From NCBI GenBank assembly GCA_965371325.1, contig CBDUXZ010000119.1:1-6377 (forward strand): a stretch of DNA of 6,377 nucleotides, read 5' to 3'. Positions 1 through 5,540 of this stretch are shown here, piece by piece. The stretch is from CBDUXZ01 sp965371325 [NCBI: uncultured bacterium]. Lineage in GTDB: Bacteria > JAUYMQ01. The position numbers were made by a program, and so were the translations under genes. The notes beneath the pieces are model-generated. The model did not search any database, was not told the origin of the DNA, and was given only the letters and a program-made list of their open reading frames with translations. How positions within the stretch are numbered: the stretch's first letter is position 1; each line of letters begins with the position of its first letter.

Positions 1-593
1 GGAAGGATCGGCAGGTCGATGAAGATTGAACTGGCAGCCCTCCCCGCAGGCCGGAGGGCGCTCCCGATCTTTCCGAGAGCACGCGAGAAGAAGGGCCCGT
101 AGAGGAGAGAGAACGTAAACAGATAGGCGATGAACCAGAGATGGCCCCAGCTGAAGTACTCGAGACGCGTGAAAAAGCCAGGCAGAAAGTCGAGGAAAGC
201 CTGGTCATAGTTTTCCAGGTGCCCGAGGCCGTGGAAATTCAGGTTCTGGCCGCCACGAAGCTCGATGTACTTGATTGGAGGCATCAGCACGAGACATCCG
301 AACACGAGAGGCACGAAAAGCCGCCGAACACGTTCCCGGTAGAACCCCCTCGCGCTCCGCCGCGAGAGGGAATGCAACACAGACCATCCCGCAAGAAGAA
401 AAAAGAGCGGCATGTGCCACTGGGCGATGAAGCCCGCGAGAATGCCGAGGGCTTCGGATCTCTCGGCGTTGGCTACGTGATAGAAGGGGAAGGGGGCGAA
501 GACCATCGCGCTGTGGAAGACGAAAAGCGTGTAGGTCGCAAGAATACGGAGGAAATCAATATCGGGTCGTCGATGGGGGGGTAGACTGCTCAT
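1..593 (-). CDS. Acyltransferase 3 family membrane protein (N-terminal part, cut by window edge)
   Basis: Reading the minus strand from the ATG at 593 gives 197 open codons that run off the left edge, so the C-terminal half is missing. The protein begins MSSLPPHRRPDIDFLRIL, followed by a hydrophobic segment ending in VFHS (His27). A second segment contains QWHMPLFFLLAGWS (about residues 58-71), a basic loop RRSARGFYRERVRRL, then further hydrophobic stretches near 92-105 and 150-167. An Arg-Asp start, an early FxxH histidine and the MPLFFLLAGWS-like stretch are typical of the acyltransferase 3 (OpgC/OafA-like) integral membrane family, which acylates sugars, glucans or lipids at the inner membrane; the substrate cannot be told here. 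The start is supported by AAGGAG eight bases upstream. Its ATG overlaps the stop of the TetR gene (ATGA), so the two are probably translationally coupled and co-transcribed. Confidence 0.87.
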   Translation of the reverse strand, partial: MSSLPPHRRPDIDFLRILATYTLFVFHSAMVFAPFPFYHVANAERSEALGILAGFIAQWHMPLFFLLAGWSVLHSLSRRSARGFYRERVRRLFVPLVFGCLVLMPPIKYIELRGGQNLNFHGLGHLENYDQAFLDFLPGFFTRLEYFSWGHLWFIAYLFTFSLLYGPFFSRALGKIGSALRPAGRAASSIFIDLPIL

Positions 594-1294
594 GAATGCT
601 TCTCCTTCATAAGGCCGTACACCAGTATCTGAACGAGTGTGTCTTCGACGGTGCTCTCTTCCATGACCTGCGGCGAAGGATCCCAGTGGCGGTGAATAGC
701 GAACAGGACGACGGTTTCAAGAACGACGCGTGCCGCGACCGGGGGGTCGGGGATCGGACGAAGAAGTTCTCGCCGGCGCCGATCCTGCAGGTACTCCGTG
801 AGGCGCACCATGAGATCGCGGCGGCCGCGTTTGAACCAGATTGCTGCCAGCTCGGGGTAGTCCGAGGCGCAGCGATCCACGAGTTTGATAGCGCGACGGT
901 TCCGGTAGAGGTTCCGGTAGAGGCCGCGGACAATACCCTCGAACTCTGCCTGGGCGTCCGTGACACGGCGCCGTGCGAGCGCTTCATCGAGGGCCGGGAA
1001 CCGTTGTTCGCCGGCGATCCGCTTTTCCACCATCGCAATGGTCGCGCCCGGTGCGGGCGTCGGAACCGGGAGGGCCGGGCGAGCCCAAGGAAGCTTTCCG
1101 GCCTGGGCGCACTGGAGAACGAGATCGAAGAGCGCCTCCTTGCTCTCGACGTAGAGGTAGAGCGTGCCGGGGGCGATACCCATGGCCTTTGCAACATCGG
1201 CCATCTGTGCACGCCGGTAGCCGAGAGCCGTGAAAACCGCCGTGGCGCTCTCGACGAGGCGTTCAATCCTGTCTTCGGGTCGCTTTCTGGACAT
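590..1294 (-). CDS. TetR/AcrR family transcriptional regulator
   Basis: This 234-residue protein has an N-terminal TetR-type DNA-binding domain. RIERLVESATAVFTALGY (about 9-26) is helix 1, and AQMADVAKAMGIAPGTLYLY (29-48) followed by VESKEALFDLVL is the helix-turn-helix with its usual GTLYxYxxSKExLF signature. The remaining ~170 residues are the variable ligand-binding and dimerisation region, with no recognisable ligand signature. Proline-rich residues 73-83 form a linker between the two parts. I chose the ATG at 1294 over an in-frame ATG at 1321, because the latter lies inside the promoter spacer and adds an untypical tail (MNYSFIIIF). No Shine-Dalgarno sequence precedes 1294, and the predicted transcript starts at or beside this ATG. 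The inverted repeat over its promoter suggests it represses itself and the downstream acyltransferase, whose ATG overlaps its stop codon. The inducer is unknown. Confidence 0.93.
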   Translation of the reverse strand: MSRKRPEDRIERLVESATAVFTALGYRRAQMADVAKAMGIAPGTLYLYVESKEALFDLVLQCAQAGKLPWARPALPVPTPAPGATIAMVEKRIAGEQRFPALDEALARRRVTDAQAEFEGIVRGLYRNLYRNRRAIKLVDRCASDYPELAAIWFKRGRRDLMVRLTEYLQDRRRRELLRPIPDPPVAARVVLETVVLFAIHRHWDPSPQVMEESTVEDTLVQILVYGLMKEKHS

Positions 1295-1301
1295 GAAGAT
1301 G

Positions 1302-1329
1302 ATTATAAATGAATAGTTCATTCAGTCAA
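1302..1329 (-). promoter_or_regulatory. Sigma70-type promoter of the TetR gene
   Basis: On the minus strand a -35 box TTGACT (1329-1324) is separated by 16 bases from a perfect -10 box TATAAT (1307-1302). This is the closest match to a housekeeping promoter that I found in the window, and it sits in a locally AT-rich patch within GC-rich DNA. Transcription should begin about 6-8 bases downstream, at about 1294-1296, which coincides with the chosen TetR start codon. It would drive the TetR-acyltransferase pair independently of the upstream BolA operon. Confidence 0.8.
1308..1322. promoter_or_regulatory. Probable TetR operator (perfect inverted repeat)
   Basis: AATGAA-TAG-TTCATT is a perfect 6-bp inverted repeat with a 3-base centre. 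It lies entirely within the spacer between the -35 and -10 boxes of the TetR promoter. A TetR dimer bound here would block RNA polymerase, the usual autorepression arrangement for this family. Assigning it to this particular regulator is inferred from position. A further half-site-like TGAATGA occurs at 1381-1387. Confidence 0.7.
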
Positions 1330-1419
1330 GAGAAAAACGAAAAAACAAGAAGCCCGCGGGAAATGCATAACCACCTGTATTGAATGATGTTTTCGACGAA
1401 CGGGGACCGGGCTGGGAAT
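1323..1419. other. Intergenic spacer between bolA and the TetR promoter
   Basis: This gap is AT-richer than its surroundings. In the transcription direction of BolA (minus strand) a CCCGCGGG palindrome (about 1352-1359) is followed closely by T-rich stretches (TTTTTT and TTTTT at about 1331-1346). The arrangement resembles a weak intrinsic terminator for the BolA operon, but the palindrome has no loop and would form only a short stem, so termination is uncertain. No small gene is visible. Confidence 0.35.
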
Positions 1420-1695
1420 TCACCCCTTCCACTGGGCGGGCGCAAGCGGGGCGAGCGTGAGGGCGTGGATATCTCTTCTGAGAAGGGCGGCGAGGGCCTC
1501 GTGCACCAGGCGGTGCCGGGCGATGGGCGGCAGGTTCTCGAAACGCGCGCTGACAATCGTCACCCGGTAGTGGCCACCCCCGGAAGCGGCGCCGGCATGC
1601 CCCGCGTGCTGAGCGCTCTCGTCGTGAATCTCCAGATGAACCGGCTGGAACTGCTCCTCCAGTATCCTCCCGATCTGATCCGCGGTGCTCTCCAC
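1420..1695 (-). CDS. bolA: BolA family protein
   Basis: This 91-residue protein matches the compact BolA fold over its full length. Residues 17-27 read QPVHLEIHDES, the family's second-strand signature. GHYRVTIVSARF (41-52) and the helix RHRLVHEAL (60-68) follow, then DIHALTLAPLAPAQW (75-89) near the C-terminus, containing the conserved His77. BolA proteins pair with monothiol glutaredoxins through a shared [2Fe-2S] cluster and affect envelope shape and stress responses; some versions also bind DNA. The start is GTG, supported by AAGGAG about nine bases upstream. It is the last gene of the probable hydrolase-hydroxylase-BolA operon, 37 bases after the hydroxylase stop. Relative to classic BolA, the loop at residues 29-41 (QHAGHAGAASGGG) is Gly/Ala-rich. 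The sequence looks more like the BolA than the IbaG branch; that branch assignment is moderately sure. Confidence 0.92.
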   Translation of the reverse strand: MESTADQIGRILEEQFQPVHLEIHDESAQHAGHAGAASGGGHYRVTIVSARFENLPPIARHRLVHEALAALLRRDIHALTLAPLAPAQWKG

Positions 1696-1732
1696 TCGCT
1701 TTCTCTCCTTTCGATTTGCCCGGCAGCCCTCG

Positions 1733-2569
1733 TCAGTCGCTCCGGTCCGTGATGGGGTAGCGCCCCGCCCCCTCCCGCGTGGGCTGGGTAAGCATGCGGT
1801 CGAGTCGATACTCCGCAGGGTCGCGGAACACCTCGATCCCGATCTTCATCTCCGTGTGGCCGTCCTGCGGCTGATCGCGGTAGGTGCCAAGCAGGCGATC
1901 CCACCAGGGGAGACTGAAGCCGAAGTTGCTGTTGGTCTCCCACGCGTAGACCGAATGGTGCACCCGATGCATGTCGGGTGTGACAACGAACCATCGGAGA
2001 AGGCGGTCGATCCCGGTGGAAATCCGCACGTTCGCATGATTGAAGAGGGACGTTCCATTCAGAAGAATTTCGAAGATCAACACGCCCAGCGCTGGTGGGC
2101 CGAGGGCCGCGATAAATGCGATCTTGATGATCATCGAGAAGAGAATTTCGATGGGATGGAAGCGGCCTCCGGTGCTGACGTCGAGGTCAATGTCGGCGTG
2201 GTGCATTCGGTGCAGGCGCCAGAAGGCGGGTACCGCATGAAACATCACGTGCTGCAGATAGATGGCGAGATCGAGAAGGATGACGGAGCCGGCGACAGTA
2301 AGCCAGCCGGGCAGGGAGAGATTGTTAAACAATCCCCAGCCGCCGGATCGCGCGATGAGGGCTGTGCCTACAGCGGCGGTCGGAAAGAGAAAGCGCAACA
2401 GAAGCGTGTTCAGGGCAAGGACGCCCAGGTTGGAGGGCCATCGGATGCCCCGGGAAAGCGACTGCCCGCGCCGCGGAAGGGCCGTCTCCCAGATCGCCAT
2501 CGATGCAAAAATACAGATGAAGATGGCAAGGCGAAGAAGGGCCTCGTTTTCCGGCAGGTCGTTGCTCAT
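1733..2569 (-). CDS. Sterol desaturase / fatty acid hydroxylase family membrane di-iron protein
   Basis: This 278-residue protein has the histidine boxes of the membrane fatty acid hydroxylase superfamily (ERG3/sterol desaturase type): HVMFH (107-111, HxxxH), HRMHH (120-124, HxxHH), FHP with His138, an NH at 177-178 and HRVHH (201-205, HxxHH). These ligate a cytosolic di-iron centre that uses O2 to hydroxylate or desaturate a C-H bond of a lipid. Hydrophobic segments lie near residues 11-28, 47-72, 90-106, 141-156 and 158-170. WWDRLLGTY (222-230) is another typical element of the family. The length is normal and all boxes are intact, so it should be active; the lipid substrate cannot be named. 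The ATG at 2569 has GGGAG seven bases upstream. It lies 59 bases after the hydrolase and 37 bases before bolA, implying joint transcription and perhaps membrane lipid modification together with iron-sulfur or redox control by BolA. Confidence 0.94.
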   Translation of the reverse strand: MSNDLPENEALLRLAIFICIFASMAIWETALPRRGQSLSRGIRWPSNLGVLALNTLLLRFLFPTAAVGTALIARSGGWGLFNNLSLPGWLTVAGSVILLDLAIYLQHVMFHAVPAFWRLHRMHHADIDLDVSTGGRFHPIEILFSMIIKIAFIAALGPPALGVLIFEILLNGTSLFNHANVRISTGIDRLLRWFVVTPDMHRVHHSVYAWETNSNFGFSLPWWDRLLGTYRDQPQDGHTEMKIGIEVFRDPAEYRLDRMLTQPTREGAGRYPITDRSD

Positions 2570-2628
2570 GAGGGCGCTCCCATCGTTGCTTCCCTCCGCC
2601 TACAGCAGGCCGGGCGCCGTGAACGGTA

Positions 2629-3528
2629 TCACGTTGCCATCGCCAGGAAAGCCCTGAGAGCATCGCAATAGCGCCCGGGCTGCTCCAGCTCCGGAAAGTG
2701 TCCCGCTTCCTCGAACTCCAGATAGCTGCCGTTTGGTAGGTGCACGAGCGTCGATCGCCGGTCGGTGTGGCGATGGGTCCGGTCTTTCATACCCCAAAGC
2801 AGGAGCGCACTCTGCTCCAGCGAGCCGAAGATTGGTTCGGGCTCCACCGCCAGTTTCTGGAATGCCGTGGCGAGGGTGTAGGCGGCGCCCCGATCGAATC
2901 CCGTCTGGGCCACGCGGTCGAAGCGTGAGGCAACCCCGGCGTCTGGCGTCGCCATTCGGTACCACCCGCGGGCGACCTTGCGTCTGCCGATCGCGAGGAG
3001 CAGCTGCCCGAGCAGAGGTGTTCCCAGCCTTCCCCCCGGATCAACGCGGCGGCACCACTTCATCTGCTCGGCCCAGGAGGGTGTTTGAGAAAGTGCCAGA
3101 TGCGAGACAAGATCGGGCTGCTCGGAAGCCAGCTTGAGACCGATCTGTCCGGACACGCAGGAGAAGGCAATGACATAGGGACCCGCATCCAATGTTCGCA
3201 GCACCGATTCGACGACGCGTGTCTGGCCTCCGAGGGAGAAGTCGAAGCTTCGCCTCGGCCTGGAAAAGCCGAAGCCGGGCAGCTCGAGACAGAGAACCCG
3301 GAAGTCGGTTGCAAGAAGATCGAAGATTGCGTCGTAGTGCTCGATAAGGTTTGGCGGGTCCGGTGTGAATACGATGGTGACGGGCCCGTCGCCGAGGAGT
3401 CTCTGCCGGATGAGCGCATCGTCGACTTCGAGATAACGCATGCCATTTCGGCTGAGAGTGTCCTCGTTCCGCGCGATTCGCGAGCGGTCTCGTCCGAGGA
3501 GAAGCCTATCGATCCATGCGCCGTCCAT
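2629..3528 (-). CDS. Alpha/beta hydrolase fold protein with atypical nucleophile elbow
   Basis: This 299-residue protein has the alpha/beta hydrolase layout. A beta strand VTIVFTPDPPN (50-60) supplies the oxyanion-hole region. FRVLCLELPGFGFS (76-89) is the strand and loop seen in most family members. The elbow is VIAFSCVSGQIGLKLA (119-134), an acid is expected at Asp249 in LLLWGMKDR, and the catalytic His277 lies in EEAGHFPELEQP. Canonical GxSxG is absent: the local sequence is AFSCVSG, so either Ser123 or Cys124 is the nucleophile. Counting back from IGLKLA favours Cys124. There is no signal peptide, so it is probably cytoplasmic. The ATG at 3528 is the first possible in-frame start; the Shine-Dalgarno match is weak (GGGGA). 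It is the first gene of the minus-strand operon, upstream of the lipid hydroxylase, which suggests an ester, thioester or lipid-linked substrate. The exact reaction is unknown. Confidence 0.9.
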   Translation of the reverse strand: MDGAWIDRLLLGRDRSRIARNEDTLSRNGMRYLEVDDALIRQRLLGDGPVTIVFTPDPPNLIEHYDAIFDLLATDFRVLCLELPGFGFSRPRRSFDFSLGGQTRVVESVLRTLDAGPYVIAFSCVSGQIGLKLASEQPDLVSHLALSQTPSWAEQMKWCRRVDPGGRLGTPLLGQLLLAIGRRKVARGWYRMATPDAGVASRFDRVAQTGFDRGAAYTLATAFQKLAVEPEPIFGSLEQSALLLWGMKDRTHRHTDRRSTLVHLPNGSYLEFEEAGHFPELEQPGRYCDALRAFLAMAT

Positions 3529-3593
3529 GGGTGGTCCCCAAGTTCGTAATTTCCGGCGGCGGTGAGCGCACCCGCCTCTCCACGACCGCCATG

Positions 3594-3602
3594 TATGTTA
3601 GC
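3594..3602 (-). promoter_or_regulatory. Possible extended -10 promoter for the hydrolase-bolA operon
   Basis: On the minus strand TGCTAACAT contains an extended -10 (TGn) followed by TAACAT. It lies about 66 bases upstream of the hydrolase ATG. No good -35 box lies at the right distance, which extended -10 promoters can tolerate. This is a motif match only. Confidence 0.35.
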
Positions 3603-3606
3603 ACCC

Positions 3607-3616
3607 GTGCGCGCAC
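3607..3616. repeat. 10-bp palindrome GTGCGCGCAC
   Basis: This perfect self-complementary sequence lies immediately upstream (minus strand) of the possible extended -10 box of the hydrolase operon, in the spot where a -35-proximal operator would sit. It could be a regulator binding site or a chance event in GC-rich DNA. Confidence 0.4.
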
Positions 3617-3636
3617 GCGGCGTGGCCCGATCAATG

Positions 3637-3655
3637 CGCCCCGATGCTCGGGGCG
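3637..3655. repeat. Strong GC-rich hairpin in the divergent spacer
   Basis: CGCCCCGA-TGC-TCGGGGCG is a perfect 8-bp inverted repeat with a 3-base loop. No T-run follows directly on either strand; a TTTT lies about nine bases downstream on the plus strand. Its position between divergent start sites makes an operator or a leader structure more likely than a terminator. Confidence 0.55.
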
Positions 3656-3669
3656 GCGCACGGTTTTCG

Positions 3670-3698
3670 TTGACGAGGCGAGACAGATTTGGGAGACT
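3670..3698 (+). promoter_or_regulatory. Weak promoter candidate upstream of the DoxX gene
   Basis: TTGACG (3670-3675) matches the -35 consensus in five of six positions. The -10 hexamer at 17-base spacing is poor (GAGACT). It lies about 100 bases ahead of the DoxX start. No better plus-strand candidate was found in the spacer. Confidence 0.2.
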
Positions 3699-3794
3699 TC
3701 GCCGGCCTCGGGTACGCGTGCTGCATCGAAACGAAGCTTGGCGCGATTCGGAGGCGTCGGGCGGGTGAGATTTCATTGAACGACGGGAGGCGGC

Positions 3795-4244
3795 ATGCGC
3801 GGTTCTGGTTCCGGCCCGGCCGGGTTCGTCCTGGACAACACCACACGGCACGGCCCGGGCTCGGCGGGCATCCTGATCCTGCGGATCGGTGTGGGCGGGA
3901 TGCTGCTCTTCGGCCACGGCTGGCAGAAGCTCTTCGGCTTTGCCGAGAAGGCGGGCGTTTTCCCCGATCCCCTGGGGGTCGGAAGCGCCGTGAGCCTGGG
4001 GCTCGTCGTATTCGCCGAGTTCTTCTGCGCAATCGCGCTGATTCTCGGATTTGCGACGCGGCTGGTGGCCTTCCCCCTCGTGATTAACATGCTCGTGGCC
4101 GCGATCGTCATCCATAGCGACGATCCCTGGGGGAAGAAAGAGTTCGCGCTCCTGTACGCCGTACCCTTCATCACGCTACTTTTTGCGGGTGGTGGAAAAT
4201 ATTCCCTCGATGCGATCGTCTGGCCCCGCACCATCGGAAAATAG
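3795..4244 (+). CDS. DoxX family integral membrane protein
   Basis: This 149-residue protein has four predicted membrane segments, near residues 24-41, 65-86, 89-107 and 116-132. DoxX-family hallmarks are GHGWQKLFGF (40-49) after the first segment, VVFAEFFCAIALILGFATRL (71-90) and FALLYAVPFITLLFAGGGKYSLD (central part, 117-139). DoxX proteins are small membrane subunits related to the thiosulfate:quinone oxidoreductase small subunit. In some bacteria they couple to redox enzymes in oxidative-stress defence, but many have no known function. The hydrophilic N-terminal ~20 residues are longer than in many family members, so a later start cannot be excluded. However, GGGAGG lies just ahead of this ATG (spacing about four bases). 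It precedes the methyltransferase gene by 121 bases on the same strand. The distance allows but does not require co-transcription, and a function in arsenic redox handling would be speculation. Confidence 0.9.
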   Translation: MRGSGSGPAGFVLDNTTRHGPGSAGILILRIGVGGMLLFGHGWQKLFGFAEKAGVFPDPLGVGSAVSLGLVVFAEFFCAIALILGFATRLVAFPLVINMLVAAIVIHSDDPWGKKEFALLYAVPFITLLFAGGGKYSLDAIVWPRTIGK

Positions 4245-4256
4245 CCGAGCCGGCTA
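4242..4256 (+). other. Short inverted repeat at the DoxX stop codon
   Basis: TAGCCG-AGC-CGGCTA is a perfect 6-bp stem with a 3-base loop that starts with the DoxX TAG stop itself. No T-tract follows (AAACAGG comes next), so it is not a standard intrinsic terminator. It may stabilise the upstream message or be chance. Confidence 0.3.
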
Positions 4257-4295
4257 AACAGGCATTACCCCCCTGACAGAATGAGCGGACCTGAA

Positions 4296-4327
4296 CCCTT
4301 CTCACCGTTCCGGCATCAGTGAAGGGG
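4296..4327 (+). promoter_or_regulatory. Possible bulged hairpin in the arsM leader
   Basis: CCCTTCTCAC (4296-4305) can pair with GTGAAGGG (4319-4326) as an eight-pair stem with a two-base bulge. A small CCG-TTC-CGG stem (4305-4313) can form inside it. It ends about 38 bases before the methyltransferase ATG, so it could be a leader element. It matches no riboswitch I recognise and has no terminator T-run. No clear promoter or ArsR-type operator is visible in the 4245-4365 gap. Confidence 0.25.
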
Positions 4328-4365
4328 CAGGTGTGTCTCCCGGAAAACGAGTAGGAGGAAGAGAA

Positions 4366-5538
4366 ATGGCTTCACCCCCTGATTGTTCTACGCTGGATGT
4401 CGAAAGTGCGGTGCGTGAGCGATATGGGTCGGCGGCCCGGGAGCGCGAGGAGGCGCTCTGCTGCCCGGTGGAATACGACCCCCGACACCTCGATGCCATC
4501 CCCCAGGAGGTACTCGAGCGGGACTACGGCTGCGGCGATCCGTCGCGTTACCTGAAAGAGGGAGACGTGGTTCTCGATCTGGGGAGTGGTGGCGGCAAGA
4601 TCTGCTTCATCGCTTCGCAGGTTGTGGGCAGGAAAGGGCTCGTCGTCGGTGTCGACATGAACGACGAGATGCTCGCCCTCGCCCGGAGGTCGGCCCCCGA
4701 GGTCGCGGAGCGAATTGGCTACGCGAATGTGACCTTCCACCGGGCACGTATCCAGGATCTCGCGCTCGATCTCGATCGCCTGGAGGCCCGGTTGAAAGAG
4801 AACCCCGTGATGAATGTCCGTGAGCTCGCCGGTCTCGAAGAGTACGCGGAACGGATGCGGCGCACGGAGCCGCTCATCGCCGATGACTCGGTGGATGTCG
4901 TAATTTCGAACTGTGTATTGAACCTCGTCCGGGACGCTGACAAGTCATGGCTTATCCGCGAGATCTTTCGCGTGGTCAAGCCAGGCGGGCGGATCGCCAT
5001 TTCGGACATCGTGAGCGACGAGATCGTCCCCGATCAGCTAAAGGCCGACCCCAAACTCTGGAGTGGATGCATCGCGGGCGCATTCCAGGAAGACGAACTC
5101 CTGCGCCGCCTGGAAGATGCCGGCTTCTACGGGATCGCCCTTGATAGCTGGAGTGACACGCCCTTCAGTGTCGTCGAGGGGATCGAGTTCCGCGCTGTCA
5201 CGATCACGGCCCGGAAGGGGAAGGAAGGCCCCTGCTACGAGGGGAATCACGCGATCATCTACAAAGGGCCGTGGAAACAGGTGGAGGATGACGACGGCCA
5301 CCTGCTCCGGCGGGGTGAGCGGACGGCGGTCTGCGCGAAGACCTTCCGGATTTATTCGCAGCCCCCGTACTCTGGGCACCTTATTCCCGTTCCACCCCGT
5401 GTCGAGGTGCCCGAAGGCGAACAGAAGGCCTTCGACTGCGGCCGAACCGCGCCGCGTCACCCCAGGGAGACCAAGGGCGCGGGCTATGACGAAACTTCTG
5501 AGGGGAGTGGCGGCTGCTGCCCGCCCGGAGCCGCCTGA
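4366..5538 (+). CDS. arsM: Arsenite methyltransferase-like protein with C-terminal Cys-rich extension
   Basis: This 390-residue class I SAM-dependent methyltransferase has motif I VVLDLGSGGGKICF (68-81), the acidic VVGVDMNDEML (93-103), and VDVVISNCVLNLV (176-188). PGGRIAISDIVSDE (206-219) and SGCIAGAFQEDEL (233-245) follow. Cys56 (in YGCGDP), Cys183 and Cys235 correspond in position to the three As(III)-binding cysteines that ArsM enzymes need; Cys32-Cys33 may match the fourth. The reaction would be stepwise methylation of arsenite with SAM in the cytoplasm. About 40 residues (130-172) are inserted between the SAM core and the Cys183 motif. Residues ~284-390 form an extension with YKGPWKQVEDDDGHLLRRGE (299-318), Cys290, Cys323 and Cys358, and a C-terminal GGCCPP. 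I recall similar extensions on arsenosugar-type ArsM proteins, but this needs a search. The start was chosen from AGGAGG seven bases upstream, rather than a GTG at 4333. The PiT gene begins two bases after its stop. Confidence 0.88.
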   Translation: MASPPDCSTLDVESAVRERYGSAAREREEALCCPVEYDPRHLDAIPQEVLERDYGCGDPSRYLKEGDVVLDLGSGGGKICFIASQVVGRKGLVVGVDMNDEMLALARRSAPEVAERIGYANVTFHRARIQDLALDLDRLEARLKENPVMNVRELAGLEEYAERMRRTEPLIADDSVDVVISNCVLNLVRDADKSWLIREIFRVVKPGGRIAISDIVSDEIVPDQLKADPKLWSGCIAGAFQEDELLRRLEDAGFYGIALDSWSDTPFSVVEGIEFRAVTITARKGKEGPCYEGNHAIIYKGPWKQVEDDDGHLLRRGERTAVCAKTFRIYSQPPYSGHLIPVPPRVEVPEGEQKAFDCGRTAPRHPRETKGAGYDETSEGSGGCCPPGAA

Positions 5539-5540
5539 TC

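Larger units (their letters stand above)
3529..3794. other. Divergent intergenic region between hydrolase and DoxX genes
   Basis: These 266 bases separate the two oppositely oriented blocks and must hold both sets of promoters. No conserved protein is encoded: open frames crossing it are GC-rich, low-complexity in Arg/Ala/Pro and lack family motifs. It contains a possible extended -10 for the hydrolase side, a weak TTGACG-containing promoter candidate for the DoxX side, a 10-bp palindrome and an 8-bp-stem hairpin, each described separately. Confidence 0.6.

Noticed and set aside
141-584. Plus-strand open frame of 147 codons
   Set aside because: It is antisense to the acyltransferase; its product is charged and low in hydrophobicity with no family motif, while the minus-strand frame shows clear membrane and acyltransferase features.
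596-1312. Plus-strand open frame of 238 codons antisense to the TetR gene
   Set aside because: It mirrors the TetR gene almost exactly; the TetR frame has the helix-turn-helix signature, promoter and coupling, and the antisense product has no recognisable motif.
1685-2671. Plus-strand open frame of 328 codons
   Set aside because: Longer than the hydroxylase it opposes, but its product lacks family motifs, whereas the minus-strand frame has all di-iron histidine boxes. Long antisense frames are expected in GC-rich DNA.
3516-3779. Plus-strand open frame of 87 codons in the divergent spacer
   Set aside because: Arg/Thr/Ala-rich product with no motif and no good ribosome binding site; the region is better explained as regulatory.
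3060-4115. Minus-strand open frame of 351 codons
   Set aside because: It overlaps the hydrolase in another frame and is antisense to the DoxX gene; composition is rich in Arg, Ser, Pro and Ala without motifs.
4242-4256. Intrinsic terminator after the DoxX gene
   Set aside because: The stem is only six pairs and no T-tract follows, so it does not meet the usual terminator pattern.
4333-4365. Earlier GTG start for the methyltransferase
   Set aside because: The added residues (MSPGKRVGGRE) would be encoded across the Shine-Dalgarno AGGAGG that serves the ATG at 4366, and no good site precedes the GTG.
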